Source: Clostridium saccharobutylicum DSM 13864 (GTDB lineage: Bacteria; Bacillota; Clostridia; Clostridiales; Clostridiaceae). From it: a DNA stretch of 64,000 nucleotides. This document shows, in pieces, positions 56,754 to 64,000 of this stretch. The notes beneath the pieces were generated by a model. It was not told where the DNA came from. It worked only from the letters and a program-made list of their open reading frames with translations, and ran no database searches. Position 1 is the first letter of the stretch. The number at the start of each line of letters is the position of its first letter. A program made the translations under genes and the position numbers. The stretch is taken from assembly GCF_000473995.1 (NCBI RefSeq), contig NC_022571.1, positions 296,501-360,500 of the forward strand, written 5' to 3'.

Positions 56754-59369
56754 ATGAGAGTTACAAATGCAGAAGAACTAACCAATAGAATACAAGAATT
56801 AAGAAGGGCACAAAAGGAATATTCAAAGTTTACCCAAGAACAAGTAGATAATATATTTAGGGAGGCAGCTATGGCAGCTAATAATGCAAGAATAACTCTT
56901 GCTAAAATGGCTGTAGAAGAAAGTGGTATGGGTATAGTAGAAGATAAGGTTATAAAAAATCATTTCGCCGCCGAATATATATATAATCAATATAAAGATA
57001 CTAAAACATGTGGTGTAATTGAAAGAGATGAAATGTTTGGAATAACTCATATTGCTGAACCAATAGGAGTAATAGCAGCAATAGTACCAACAACAAATCC
57101 AACATCAACAGCAATATTTAAAACATTAATTGCTTTAAAAACAAGAAATGCAATAATTATAAGTCCCCATCCAAGAGCAAAAAATTCAACAATACAAGCA
57201 GCTAAAATAGTATTAGAAGCAGCAGAAAAAGCTGGAGCACCAAAAGGTATAATAGGGTGGATAGATGAACCTTCAATTGAACTATCAACAAATGTTATGG
57301 CACAATCAGATATTATACTAGCTACAGGCGGACCAGGAATGGTTAGAGCTGCATACTCTTCAGGAAAACCAGCAATTGGAGTTGGTGCTGGAAATACCCC
57401 AGCAATAATTGATGATACAGCTCATATAAAGATGGCTGTAAATTCTATTTTACTTTCAAAAACTTTTGATAATGGAGTAATTTGTGCATCAGAACAAAGT
57501 TTAGTAGTAATGGAATCAGTATATGAAGAAGTTAAATGGGAGTTAAATGCAAGAGGTGCATATATTCTTAAAGGCGATGAAGTAGATAAGGTTAGACGTG
57601 TAATATTAAATTCAAATGGAGCTTTAAATGCAGACATAGTAGGTCAATCAGCTCATAAAATAGCAAAACTTGCAGGGGTTGATGTAGATGAAGCTGTAAA
57701 GGTATTAATTGGAGAAATCGAATCACCTGAACTTGAAGAACCATTTTCACATGAAAAATTGTCACCAATCTTAGGTATGTATAAAGTTAAAACTTTTGAT
57801 GAAGCATTAAAGATAGCAGCAAGATTAATAGAATTAGGTGGATTTGGTCATACATCAATACTTTACACAGATCAAATAAAATCACTAGATAGAATAAAAC
57901 AATTTGGAACAGCAATGAAAACTGCTAGAACATTGGTAAATATGCCTGCATCTCAAGGTGCAATAGGAGATATATATAACTTCAAGTTAGCACCATCATT
58001 AACACTTGGATGTGGATCTTGGGGTGGAAACTCAATATCAGAAAATGTAGGACCTAAGCATTTAATAAATGTTAAAAGGATTGCTGAGAGGAGAGAAAAT
58101 ATGCTTTGGTTTAGAATTCCAGATAAAATTTATTTTAAATATGGTTGTCTTCCAGTAGCGTTAGAGGAACTAAATGCTATGCATAAGAAAAGAGCATTTA
58201 TAGTAACAGATAGAGTGCTATTCGATTTAGGATATACTCATAAAATTACAGATATATTAAGTAAAAACAATATAGAATATAAAATATTTTCAGATGTAGA
58301 GCCTGACCCAACATTAAAGGCAGCTAAAAAAGGTGCAGAAGAAATGAATAACTTTAATCCAGATGTAATTATATCGGTTGGAGGAGGTTCACCTATGGAT
58401 GCAGCTAAAATTATGTGGGTAATGTATGAGCATCCAGATGTTAAATTTGAAGATTTAGCTATGAGATTTATGGATATAAGAAAGAGAGTATATAAGTTCC
58501 CAACAATGGGAGAGAAAGCAATGATGGTTGCAATACCAACATCAGCAGGAACAGGTTCAGAAGTAACACCATTTGCAGTAATCACTGATGAAAATACAGG
58601 AATAAAATATCCATTAGCAGATTATGCATTAACTCCTAATATGGCAATAATAGATGCAGAACTTATGATGAGCATGCCAAAAGGATTAACTGCTGCTTCT
58701 GGAATAGATGCTTTAGTTCATGCAATTGAAGCTTATGTTTCAGTATTAGCATCAGAATATACTAATGGATTAGCATTGGAAGCTATAAGATTAACATTTA
58801 AATATTTGCCAGAGGCTTATAATGAAGGAACTACAAATGTTAAGGCTAGAGAAAAAATGGCTCATGCGTCTTCCGTAGCAGGAATGGCATTTGCAAATGC
58901 ATTTTTAGGAATATGCCATTCAATGGCACATAAATTAGGTGCATTTCATCATGTACCTCATGGTGTAGCAAATGCATTGTTAATAGATGAAGTAATTAGA
59001 TTTAATGCAACAGATGCTCCTAGAAAACAAGCAGCATTCCCACAATATAAATATCCAAATGCAGGATGGAGATATGCTAGAATAGCAGATTATTTACATT
59101 TGGGAGGAAAAACAGAAGAAGAAAAAATTGAACTTTTAATAAAAGCAATTGATGAATTAAAACAAAAAGTAGGAATACCTAATAGTATAAAAGAATTTGG
59201 AGTTTCAGAGGAGAAATTCTATTCAACAATAGATGAAATGGTAGAGCAGGCATTTGATGATCAATGCACAGGAGCTAATCCAAGATACCCATTAATGAGT
59301 GAAATTAAAGAAATGTATATAAAAGCATTTAATGGCGGAAATGTAGCAAATAGTGGAGATGACGAATAA
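56754..59369 (+). CDS. adhE: Bifunctional aldehyde/alcohol dehydrogenase
   Basis: 871 residues. The N-terminal aldehyde dehydrogenase half (to about 440) has PTTNPTSTAIFKTLIALK, GAGNTPAIIDD and the catalytic Cys in DNGVICASEQS near 245. The C-terminal iron alcohol dehydrogenase half has GGGSPMDAAK near 545, AGTGSEVTPFAV near 605 and the metal-binding HSMAHKLGAFHHVPHG near 720. It turns acetyl- or butyryl-CoA into ethanol or butanol using NADH, a solvent-forming step. The start lacks a good ribosome site (CGGTAAAGAA precedes ATG), and the IS607-like element ends just upstream, so its normal leader may have been displaced. Confidence 0.95.
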   Translation: MRVTNAEELTNRIQELRRAQKEYSKFTQEQVDNIFREAAMAANNARITLAKMAVEESGMGIVEDKVIKNHFAAEYIYNQYKDTKTCGVIERDEMFGITHIAEPIGVIAAIVPTTNPTSTAIFKTLIALKTRNAIIISPHPRAKNSTIQAAKIVLEAAEKAGAPKGIIGWIDEPSIELSTNVMAQSDIILATGGPGMVRAAYSSGKPAIGVGAGNTPAIIDDTAHIKMAVNSILLSKTFDNGVICASEQSLVVMESVYEEVKWELNARGAYILKGDEVDKVRRVILNSNGALNADIVGQSAHKIAKLAGVDVDEAVKVLIGEIESPELEEPFSHEKLSPILGMYKVKTFDEALKIAARLIELGGFGHTSILYTDQIKSLDRIKQFGTAMKTARTLVNMPASQGAIGDIYNFKLAPSLTLGCGSWGGNSISENVGPKHLINVKRIAERRENMLWFRIPDKIYFKYGCLPVALEELNAMHKKRAFIVTDRVLFDLGYTHKITDILSKNNIEYKIFSDVEPDPTLKAAKKGAEEMNNFNPDVIISVGGGSPMDAAKIMWVMYEHPDVKFEDLAMRFMDIRKRVYKFPTMGEKAMMVAIPTSAGTGSEVTPFAVITDENTGIKYPLADYALTPNMAIIDAELMMSMPKGLTAASGIDALVHAIEAYVSVLASEYTNGLALEAIRLTFKYLPEAYNEGTTNVKAREKMAHASSVAGMAFANAFLGICHSMAHKLGAFHHVPHGVANALLIDEVIRFNATDAPRKQAAFPQYKYPNAGWRYARIADYLHLGGKTEEEKIELLIKAIDELKQKVGIPNSIKEFGVSEEKFYSTIDEMVEQAFDDQCTGANPRYPLMSEIKEMYIKAFNGGNVANSGDDE

Positions 59370-59880
59370 AAGTCAGGCAGAGAAGGAAGAGACAAAAGTA
59401 GAAGAAGTGAAAAATAATATGTCTAAATAACAGCTTTTATATATAATTAGATTTAAACAAATTACACATAAGGGTATAGAGGGTACTGAATGAAAATTTA
59501 AAAGATATTAACTAGAGAGTGTGAAATAGTCTGTGTAAACTTTCTGAAAATATAATATATTAAATTTTCAGAATGAAGAGAGCACAGACTAACTCTTTAT
59601 CTAAAGATTAATTGGTGAAATTAGACGTTCTTAGTATACTATAAGAATTTAGAAATATATTAAGAACGCTAAAATAATGATTGAGTTAAATAAAAGTTAG
59701 CAGATACTTTTCTGATTGTATCCATTCCTAAATGTTCGTTTTACATACTAAAATTATACTCTTACTAAAATAATATAATAAATTTGTATATTATACAATT
59801 ATATTGTATAATGTTGTTTCATATAGTATAAAAAGGAAGAACATACTGATAAGAGATATACAGATTGGAGCGTGATACTT
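59370..59880. other. Intergenic region after adhE
   Basis: Contains a palindrome at 59528-59591: AGTCTGTG...TTTCTGAAAAT paired with TTTTCAGAATGAA...CACAGACT. A weaker hairpin lies near 59640. The rest is AT-rich promoter sequence of the LytTR gene. Confidence 0.6.
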
Positions 59881-60639
59881 TTGTATTCTATTATTTTAGT
59901 GGAGGATGAACCTTTACAAAGACGTGTTTTAAAAAAACTTATTATTTCAATAAATGAATCTGTAAAGATTTATGAGGCTGATAGTGAAAGCACAGCTTTA
60001 GATATAATTAAAAATAATGATATTAATATGTTTTTAATAGACATTCATTTAAAAGAATCTTCGGGATTAGATCTTGCAATTAAGATTAGAAGTATTCTTA
60101 AATATGAATTTAGACAAATGATTTTTTTAACAACTAATGTGAATTATATAACAGAAGCTTTTAAACGAACACATTGTTATGATTACATAATAAAGCCGTA
60201 TGATTATAAAGTGGTACAAGATATGATAAGTAAGATTATATTAAATGAAACTAATAATTTAAATAATAAGAATAATAATTTGAAAGAAGATGAAATTATT
60301 ATAACTTTAAAAAAAGGAAGTTATTTAAAAATAAAAACAAAAGATATTATTTTTATAGAGGTTAAAGGTAATAATTGTGAAGTAAATACTACTAATGGTA
60401 TTTATATTGCTAATAGAATGAGCTTGAAGAAAATCATGAAATTAATTAATTGTGACTATATAATTCAAAGTCACAGAGGTTTTGTTGTAAATATAAATTA
60501 TATATGTAAAATAGAAAGATTAGATGGAAAATTAAGCATGATATATTTCGATGAATATGATAGAACAGCTTTTTTGGGAGATAAATTTAAAGATATTATT
60601 ATATCTGAGTTTAGAAGAGAAAAATTGATAATATGTTAA
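59881..60639 (+). CDS. LytTR-family response regulator
   Basis: 252 residues from a TTG at 59881 (LYSIILVEDE...), placed because GGAG lies 10 bases upstream; a GTG nine bases earlier is also open. The receiver domain has the acidic pair EDE near 8-10, the phosphoacceptor Asp in FLIDIHLKES near 54, Thr in LTTNVNY near 82 and Lys in IIKPYDY near 103. The LytTR DNA-binding domain follows from about 140 (LKKGSYLKIKTKDIIFIEVKGNNC, SHRGFVVNINYI). Such regulators often run peptide-signalling or bacteriocin systems. No histidine kinase gene lies beside it in the window. It precedes the secreted peptide gene. Confidence 0.9.
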   Translation: MYSIILVEDEPLQRRVLKKLIISINESVKIYEADSESTALDIIKNNDINMFLIDIHLKESSGLDLAIKIRSILKYEFRQMIFLTTNVNYITEAFKRTHCYDYIIKPYDYKVVQDMISKIILNETNNLNNKNNNLKEDEIIITLKKGSYLKIKTKDIIFIEVKGNNCEVNTTNGIYIANRMSLKKIMKLINCDYIIQSHRGFVVNINYICKIERLDGKLSMIYFDEYDRTAFLGDKFKDIIISEFRREKLIIC

Positions 60640-60743
60640 ATGATTTTATTATAAATGTTTTGGATATGTTTAATATAGTTGACTTATGGACAGTCTTAAC
60701 TAACAGAAATACCAACATATATGCTAATATAATTTTATCTCTA

Positions 60744-60796
60744 AAAACGACCTATTTAGAGTTTTAGATGGAAACTTTAAATGGGTTTTTTAAGTG
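60744..60796 (+). terminator. Terminator after the LytTR regulator gene
   Basis: ACCTATTTAGAGTTTT pairs with GGAAACTTTAAATGGGT, followed by TTTTTT. It would separate the regulator from the downstream peptide gene. Confidence 0.65.
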
Positions 60797-60949
60797 TGTT
60801 GAAGGTTATTTCAGCTATTTTTTTAGGTATTAATATCCAAACAAATGCAGTTGTAATTATTTTACTTCATGAATTTAACATCGACTAAATATTTATTTTT
60901 GATGATAAAAAGCATATTTGACGGAAATAAAGACGAAATATGGGTTATT

Positions 60950-60982
60950 TACGTTTAATCAACGATTTTCTACGTTTAGTCA
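60950..60982 (+). promoter_or_regulatory. Direct repeats, candidate LytTR binding site
   Basis: TACGTTTAATCA (60950-60961) and TACGTTTAGTCA (60971-60982) are 21 bp apart start to start, the spacing of LytTR-type double sites (about two helical turns). Another pair, TGTAAATATGTAAT at 61011-61024 and 61040-61053, lies further down. Both precede the peptide gene. Confidence 0.6.
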
Positions 60983-61105
60983 TCTAGGTATTTACTTAAG
61001 TTGAGGATTGTGTAAATATGTAATTACATGTGGCCACAATGTAAATATGTAATAGTAATTAGATAGCGTTAACAATAAATCATGTTCACTTTATAATTAA
61101 TTTAT

Positions 61106-61135
61106 TTGACAGTTTTAATAAGAATTTAAATTAAT
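61106..61135 (+). promoter_or_regulatory. Candidate promoter of the secreted peptide gene
   Basis: TTGACA at 61106-61111, with an ATTAAT-like -10 about 18 bases later. About 70 bases lie between it and the start codon, and the direct repeats lie 50-160 bases upstream. Confidence 0.4.
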
Positions 61136-61201
61136 AAAAAATAGTTTACATAGATTTGATAAGTTTACGTCAGAATGATGAATAGATAGGAGATTGTAAA
61201 A

Positions 61202-61597
61202 ATGAAAAAAATATTATTATCAGCTCTTTTAGGGGTTGCTGTACTACTTCCAACTACTGCAGCATTTGCATATGCACATGGTGACACTGGTGAATGGTAT
61301 ATGCAGAGTTCAAAGACGGAGATTCAAGGTTCTTTATATTTAGTTAATAACAATAAACCAAATGTAGCTCAAGCTAAAACATATAATGTTGATGAGAATG
61401 GAAAAAAAGTTAGAGTAAAAATATATGCAACAGCAGATGGACAAACTATTGAGGGTAGTGATCGTGACGCTACTGGGTATCCAACAGCATATATTAAAAG
61501 CTCAGCTAGAAAACCTGATGCTTGGGGAAGCGGTCATACAACTACTCCATCACCAGATCCATATGAATGGTTATATATTCAAGTATCAGATCTTTAA
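61202..61597 (+). CDS. Secreted peptide, bacteriocin-like (lactococcin-972-like setting)
   Basis: 131 residues. A clear signal peptide (MKKILLSALLGVAVLLPTTA) ends at about residue 23 (AAFA), leaving a mature form of about 108 residues. It lacks Cys, is rich in Tyr, Thr, Ser and Gly, and starts YAHGDTGEWYMQSS, then a strand-rich middle and ends PYEWLYIQVSDL. No family match is certain. Its setting, a secreted peptide followed by two FtsX-type permeases and an apparently ATPase-like start, is that of lactococcin-972-type loci. AGGAG lies eight bases before ATG. A hairpin separates it from the permeases. Confidence 0.72.
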   Translation: MKKILLSALLGVAVLLPTTAAFAYAHGDTGEWYMQSSKTEIQGSLYLVNNNKPNVAQAKTYNVDENGKKVRVKIYATADGQTIEGSDRDATGYPTAYIKSSARKPDAWGSGHTTTPSPDPYEWLYIQVSDL

Positions 61598-61614
61598 TAA
61601 AATTTAATAAAATA

Positions 61615-61651
61615 ATAGTATTAGTAAAGCTTTATGCTTTACTAATACTAT
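61615..61651 (+). terminator. Hairpin between the secreted peptide and permease genes
   Basis: ATAGTATTAGTAAAG (61615-61629) pairs perfectly with CTTTACTAATACTAT (61637-61651). It probably reduces transcription into the permease genes or stabilises the peptide transcript. Confidence 0.75.
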
Positions 61652-61663
61652 ATGGAGTAAAAT

Positions 61664-62752
61664 ATGAGTAAATATACAAAGATAGATATATTTTTAATAA
61701 TTGGTTTTTTAGTTTCTGCCTTTGCATTTAGTTTAACTATAAGCAATGCATATTCAAAATACAATAAAGTTGTAGAAATGAATGAATTTAATAAAAATTA
61801 TAAAACTTTAAATGTAAATTTAATAAATGAAAATAAAAGTGAAGATAATAATATTCGAAAAAAAGACGTAAAGAATATGAATTTATCAGAAATAATAAGT
61901 GAGATTCAAGGCATTGGATATAAAAAAATTATTTTATCGCCACTTGAAACTCAAATAGAGGTTGGCAATCATTATTACATTAATCAGATATGGCCATGTT
62001 CTGCTGGAATTGATATAAGGAGTCAGAATATAATTAAAGGAAGATACTTAACTGAAGAAGAGTTAAACAGTAATGAAAAAGTTGCAGTTATAGGTTTTGG
62101 GTTAGAAAGATTAATTGAAGAAAAGAATGGTAAAAATTATATAAAGGTATTTGATGAATATTATAAAGTAATTGGAATTCTAGGAAATACAGAGGTATTT
62201 AAATATAGTAGTATAATTCCAATAAAATCATTTTATTTTATAGATAAGCCAATGGCTAAAGTTGATTTCTGGGAAAATTGTACAGATAATACGAATATTA
62301 AAGAAAATGATAGTAATATTAATATTATAGAAACTGATATTCAAAAGATTCCAATTGTAAAATATTTGTTTAGAAATGTTTATGAACTTAAAAATAGTTT
62401 ATATCAAGTAATTATTGGAATAACAAATTTACTTTTATTCTCATATTTTTCTGCTAAATCTATGCGACAAAAAGTTGCTATTATGAAAGTCCTCGGCGGT
62501 AAAAATAAAGATATATTTAAAGAAATATTTCTAAAGTTTATAAAAGTAGCTTCTATTGGTATTATTGGAGGACTAATATTATCAAATTTCACAATAAATT
62601 TTATGAGACAATCATTTATGTCTGAATATTCAGTGATTAACATTGAAAACATTGCGTTAACTTCAATTCTAATATTATTAATATCTATAGTTGTTTCTAT
62701 AGTGGTTCTATTTAATGTGATTAACTTTAAAATAATGAAGGAAATAAGGTAG
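61664..62752 (+). CDS. FtsX-type permease-like protein 1
   Basis: 362 residues. An N-terminal membrane helix (about 9-29) is followed by a soluble MacB-like periplasmic-type domain (to about 240: VAVIGFGLERLIEEKNGKNY, YYKVIGILGN) and three more helices near 245-262, 288-310 and 330-352, the FtsX/MacB layout. Between them, QKVAIMKVLGGKNKDIFKEI is the FtsX coupling helix. It would form a bacteriocin-associated ABC transporter or immunity pump with the next gene. TGGAG lies 9 bases before ATG. A short RNA hairpin lies just upstream. Confidence 0.85.
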   Translation: MSKYTKIDIFLIIGFLVSAFAFSLTISNAYSKYNKVVEMNEFNKNYKTLNVNLINENKSEDNNIRKKDVKNMNLSEIISEIQGIGYKKIILSPLETQIEVGNHYYINQIWPCSAGIDIRSQNIIKGRYLTEEELNSNEKVAVIGFGLERLIEEKNGKNYIKVFDEYYKVIGILGNTEVFKYSSIIPIKSFYFIDKPMAKVDFWENCTDNTNIKENDSNINIIETDIQKIPIVKYLFRNVYELKNSLYQVIIGITNLLLFSYFSAKSMRQKVAIMKVLGGKNKDIFKEIFLKFIKVASIGIIGGLILSNFTINFMRQSFMSEYSVINIENIALTSILILLISIVVSIVVLFNVINFKIMKEIR

Positions 62753-62757
62753 TTAAT

Positions 62758-63987
62758 ATGAGAAATAAATTTATCTTTTTTGATATAAGAAGAAATGGTA
62801 TTGTTAGTATATTAATTATCATAGAAATAGCTCTATGGATATTTTATACAGCTTCTTTAGTTTCATTAATCAACTTTGATAATTCATATAGAAAAAGATA
62901 CAATAGAGCAATTTCTATTGATAATTCAGAAATCATGACATTTTATAAAATGATTAATAATGATAATTCAGATGAAGATCACGATACCTATATAAATTAT
63001 ATAAAAGAAACTCTAAAAGTGATAAAAAACAGTAACTATACATATGGATTTATTCAAAGAGATATGAATGAAAGATTTCCAATCGAAACTTTTGGTTTCA
63101 CGCCTAAAGAATTATTTGGAAACTTTACAGAAATGGATGAACTTAATTCACCAGATAATCCAATTGGATTTAATTATGGAATGATAGAAAATTATAAGAA
63201 AAATATAATTGGAGAAATTTATGAAGATGATTGGACTCGAAGTGATAATTATATACCTGTAATTGTTGGAAACGAAATAGGCGAAAAAGTTCATATTGGT
63301 GATAGTTATGTATCGAATAATATAACATATAAAATCATAGGTATTTTTAAGAAGGATACATTAGCTTTTGATTATACAAGCAGTGTAGATAGTTCATTTT
63401 TGTTAAATACATCATTCGTTATCCCATTGAGCGAAGAAAAATTCTTTGATAATTTTGGGCATGAACCTATAACAATATTTTTTAATGGAGATAAGCAAAT
63501 TGGTTCAAAGAATCTAAACCCTGCCATAGAAAGTATATCAAAAGATATAGTGATTTCAAATTTTGAGGACGATTTAAATAAATTTTTAGACGAATTAAAA
63601 ACAAAAAAATATTATGAAATATTTAGAATAATTATAATTACTATTATTGCATCCACATCAATAATTACTACAATTAATTATAAAATAAATGAAGATAGGT
63701 CCAGAATTGGAATTTTATATTCTTTTGGAGTTAGTAAACTAAATATATTCAAAACTTTTTCTGCTGAATTTTTTATAAGCATAATTCTTGGAATTATAGG
63801 TGGAAGTTTATTTTATTTGAAGAACTGCAAAAGCGTTTATGTCTTTTTTATTAATGAGAATATATTATTTAATTTAAATATTTCGATAGGAATATTGTTA
63901 TTATTAATTATATTAATAATGTTAGTAGGATTTAGTCAAATAAATAAATTGACTCCAAAAGAGATGATAGGAGGGTTTGTAGAATGA
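62758..63987 (+). CDS. FtsX-type permease-like protein 2
   Basis: 409 residues with the same plan as its upstream neighbour: a helix near 12-35, an extended soluble domain (NEIGEKVHIGDSYVSNNIT, IIGIFKKD), then helices near 285-305, 335-355 and 370-395, with INEDRSRIGILYSFGVSKLN as coupling helix. It starts six bases after the previous stop and its own stop overlaps the start of a further gene (ATGA), so all are translationally coupled. Together they likely form one heteromeric ABC transporter. Confidence 0.82.
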   Translation: MRNKFIFFDIRRNGIVSILIIIEIALWIFYTASLVSLINFDNSYRKRYNRAISIDNSEIMTFYKMINNDNSDEDHDTYINYIKETLKVIKNSNYTYGFIQRDMNERFPIETFGFTPKELFGNFTEMDELNSPDNPIGFNYGMIENYKKNIIGEIYEDDWTRSDNYIPVIVGNEIGEKVHIGDSYVSNNITYKIIGIFKKDTLAFDYTSSVDSSFLLNTSFVIPLSEEKFFDNFGHEPITIFFNGDKQIGSKNLNPAIESISKDIVISNFEDDLNKFLDELKTKKYYEIFRIIIITIIASTSIITTINYKINEDRSRIGILYSFGVSKLNIFKTFSAEFFISIILGIIGGSLFYLKNCKSVYVFFINENILFNLNISIGILLLLIILIMLVGFSQINKLTPKEMIGGFVE

Positions 63988-64000
63988 GCATATTAGATGT
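63984..64000 (+). CDS. Start of a downstream gene, cut by the window end (possible ABC ATPase)
   Basis: ATG at 63984 overlaps the TGA of the previous gene; GGAGGG lies 8 bases upstream. Only MSILD is readable. An ATP-binding subunit would be expected from the two FtsX-type permeases, but the sequence does not show it. Confidence 0.5.

Noticed and set aside
61011..61053. TGTAAATATGTAAT repeats as the main LytTR site
   Set aside because: Spacing is 29 bp start to start, not 21; the 60950-60982 pair fits the LytTR spacing better, so these are mentioned only as a secondary pair.
1..64000. CRISPR arrays, rRNA genes or a replication origin
   Set aside because: No regularly spaced direct repeats with unique spacers, no rRNA-like sequence and no DnaA-box cluster were noticed.

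Overview
The window is very AT-rich, with long A/T tracts, strong AGGAGG-type ribosome binding sites and clostridial gene content: a glmS ribozyme, HydE, a bifunctional AdhE, RsgI/sigma-I-type proteins and many chemoreceptors. It is most likely chromosomal DNA of a Clostridium sensu stricto, probably near the solvent-producing C. beijerinckii group. The species is inferred from the general look of the genes, not from a search.

Layout. 0-5.5 kb: a MarR regulator, a TolC-like secreted coiled-coil protein, and glmS behind its self-cleaving ribozyme. 5.6-13.5 kb: insertion-sequence territory, with two IS3/IS150-type copies (one decayed, one apparently intact) and remnants of IS1595-, IS1182-, IS66- and IS630-type transposases. 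13.7-27.8 kb: one long plus-strand operon, the centrepiece. 28-29.5 kb: more transposase debris. 30-36.5 kb: three chemoreceptors, two of them a tandem duplication. 37-52.6 kb: mostly housekeeping genes (HutD-like protein, FNT channel, 5-formyl-THF cyclo-ligase, O-acetylhomoserine sulfhydrylase, thrS with a T-box leader, tRNA-Leu and tRNA-Gly, ispF, a sigma-I/RsgI fusion, a polysaccharide deacetylase). 53.8-59.4 kb: hydE, a TnpB-carrying IS607 relic and adhE. 59.9-64 kb: a LytTR response regulator, a secreted peptide and two FtsX-type permeases, cut by the window end.

The 13.7-27.8 kb operon looks like a peptide natural-product (RiPP) pathway. Three small unannotated genes encode 42-48 residue peptides with a shared (Y/V)FEELE leader motif, a hydrophobic core without Cys, and an identical Ala-Thr C-terminus. 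They are followed by a SAM methyltransferase, a SPASM-like protein with a PqqD-like recognition domain, a class III aminotransferase, an M50 intramembrane protease, an ABC exporter pair and a short-chain dehydrogenase. This set matches the logic of daptides, in which the C-terminal Thr is oxidised and decarboxylated, transaminated to a diamine and N,N-dimethylated. The clostridial operon then adds a B12-type radical SAM enzyme, a 137-residue duplicated-domain protein, a GT1 glycosyltransferase and a nucleotidyltransferase-adenylation fusion, so the product may carry further decorations.

The 60-64 kb locus is a second, unrelated peptide system: a regulator, 21-bp-period direct repeats in front of a secreted bacteriocin-like peptide, and an FtsX-type transporter. 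Several families of long palindromic repeats lie between genes, and one repeat sits inside the P1 loop of the glmS ribozyme.
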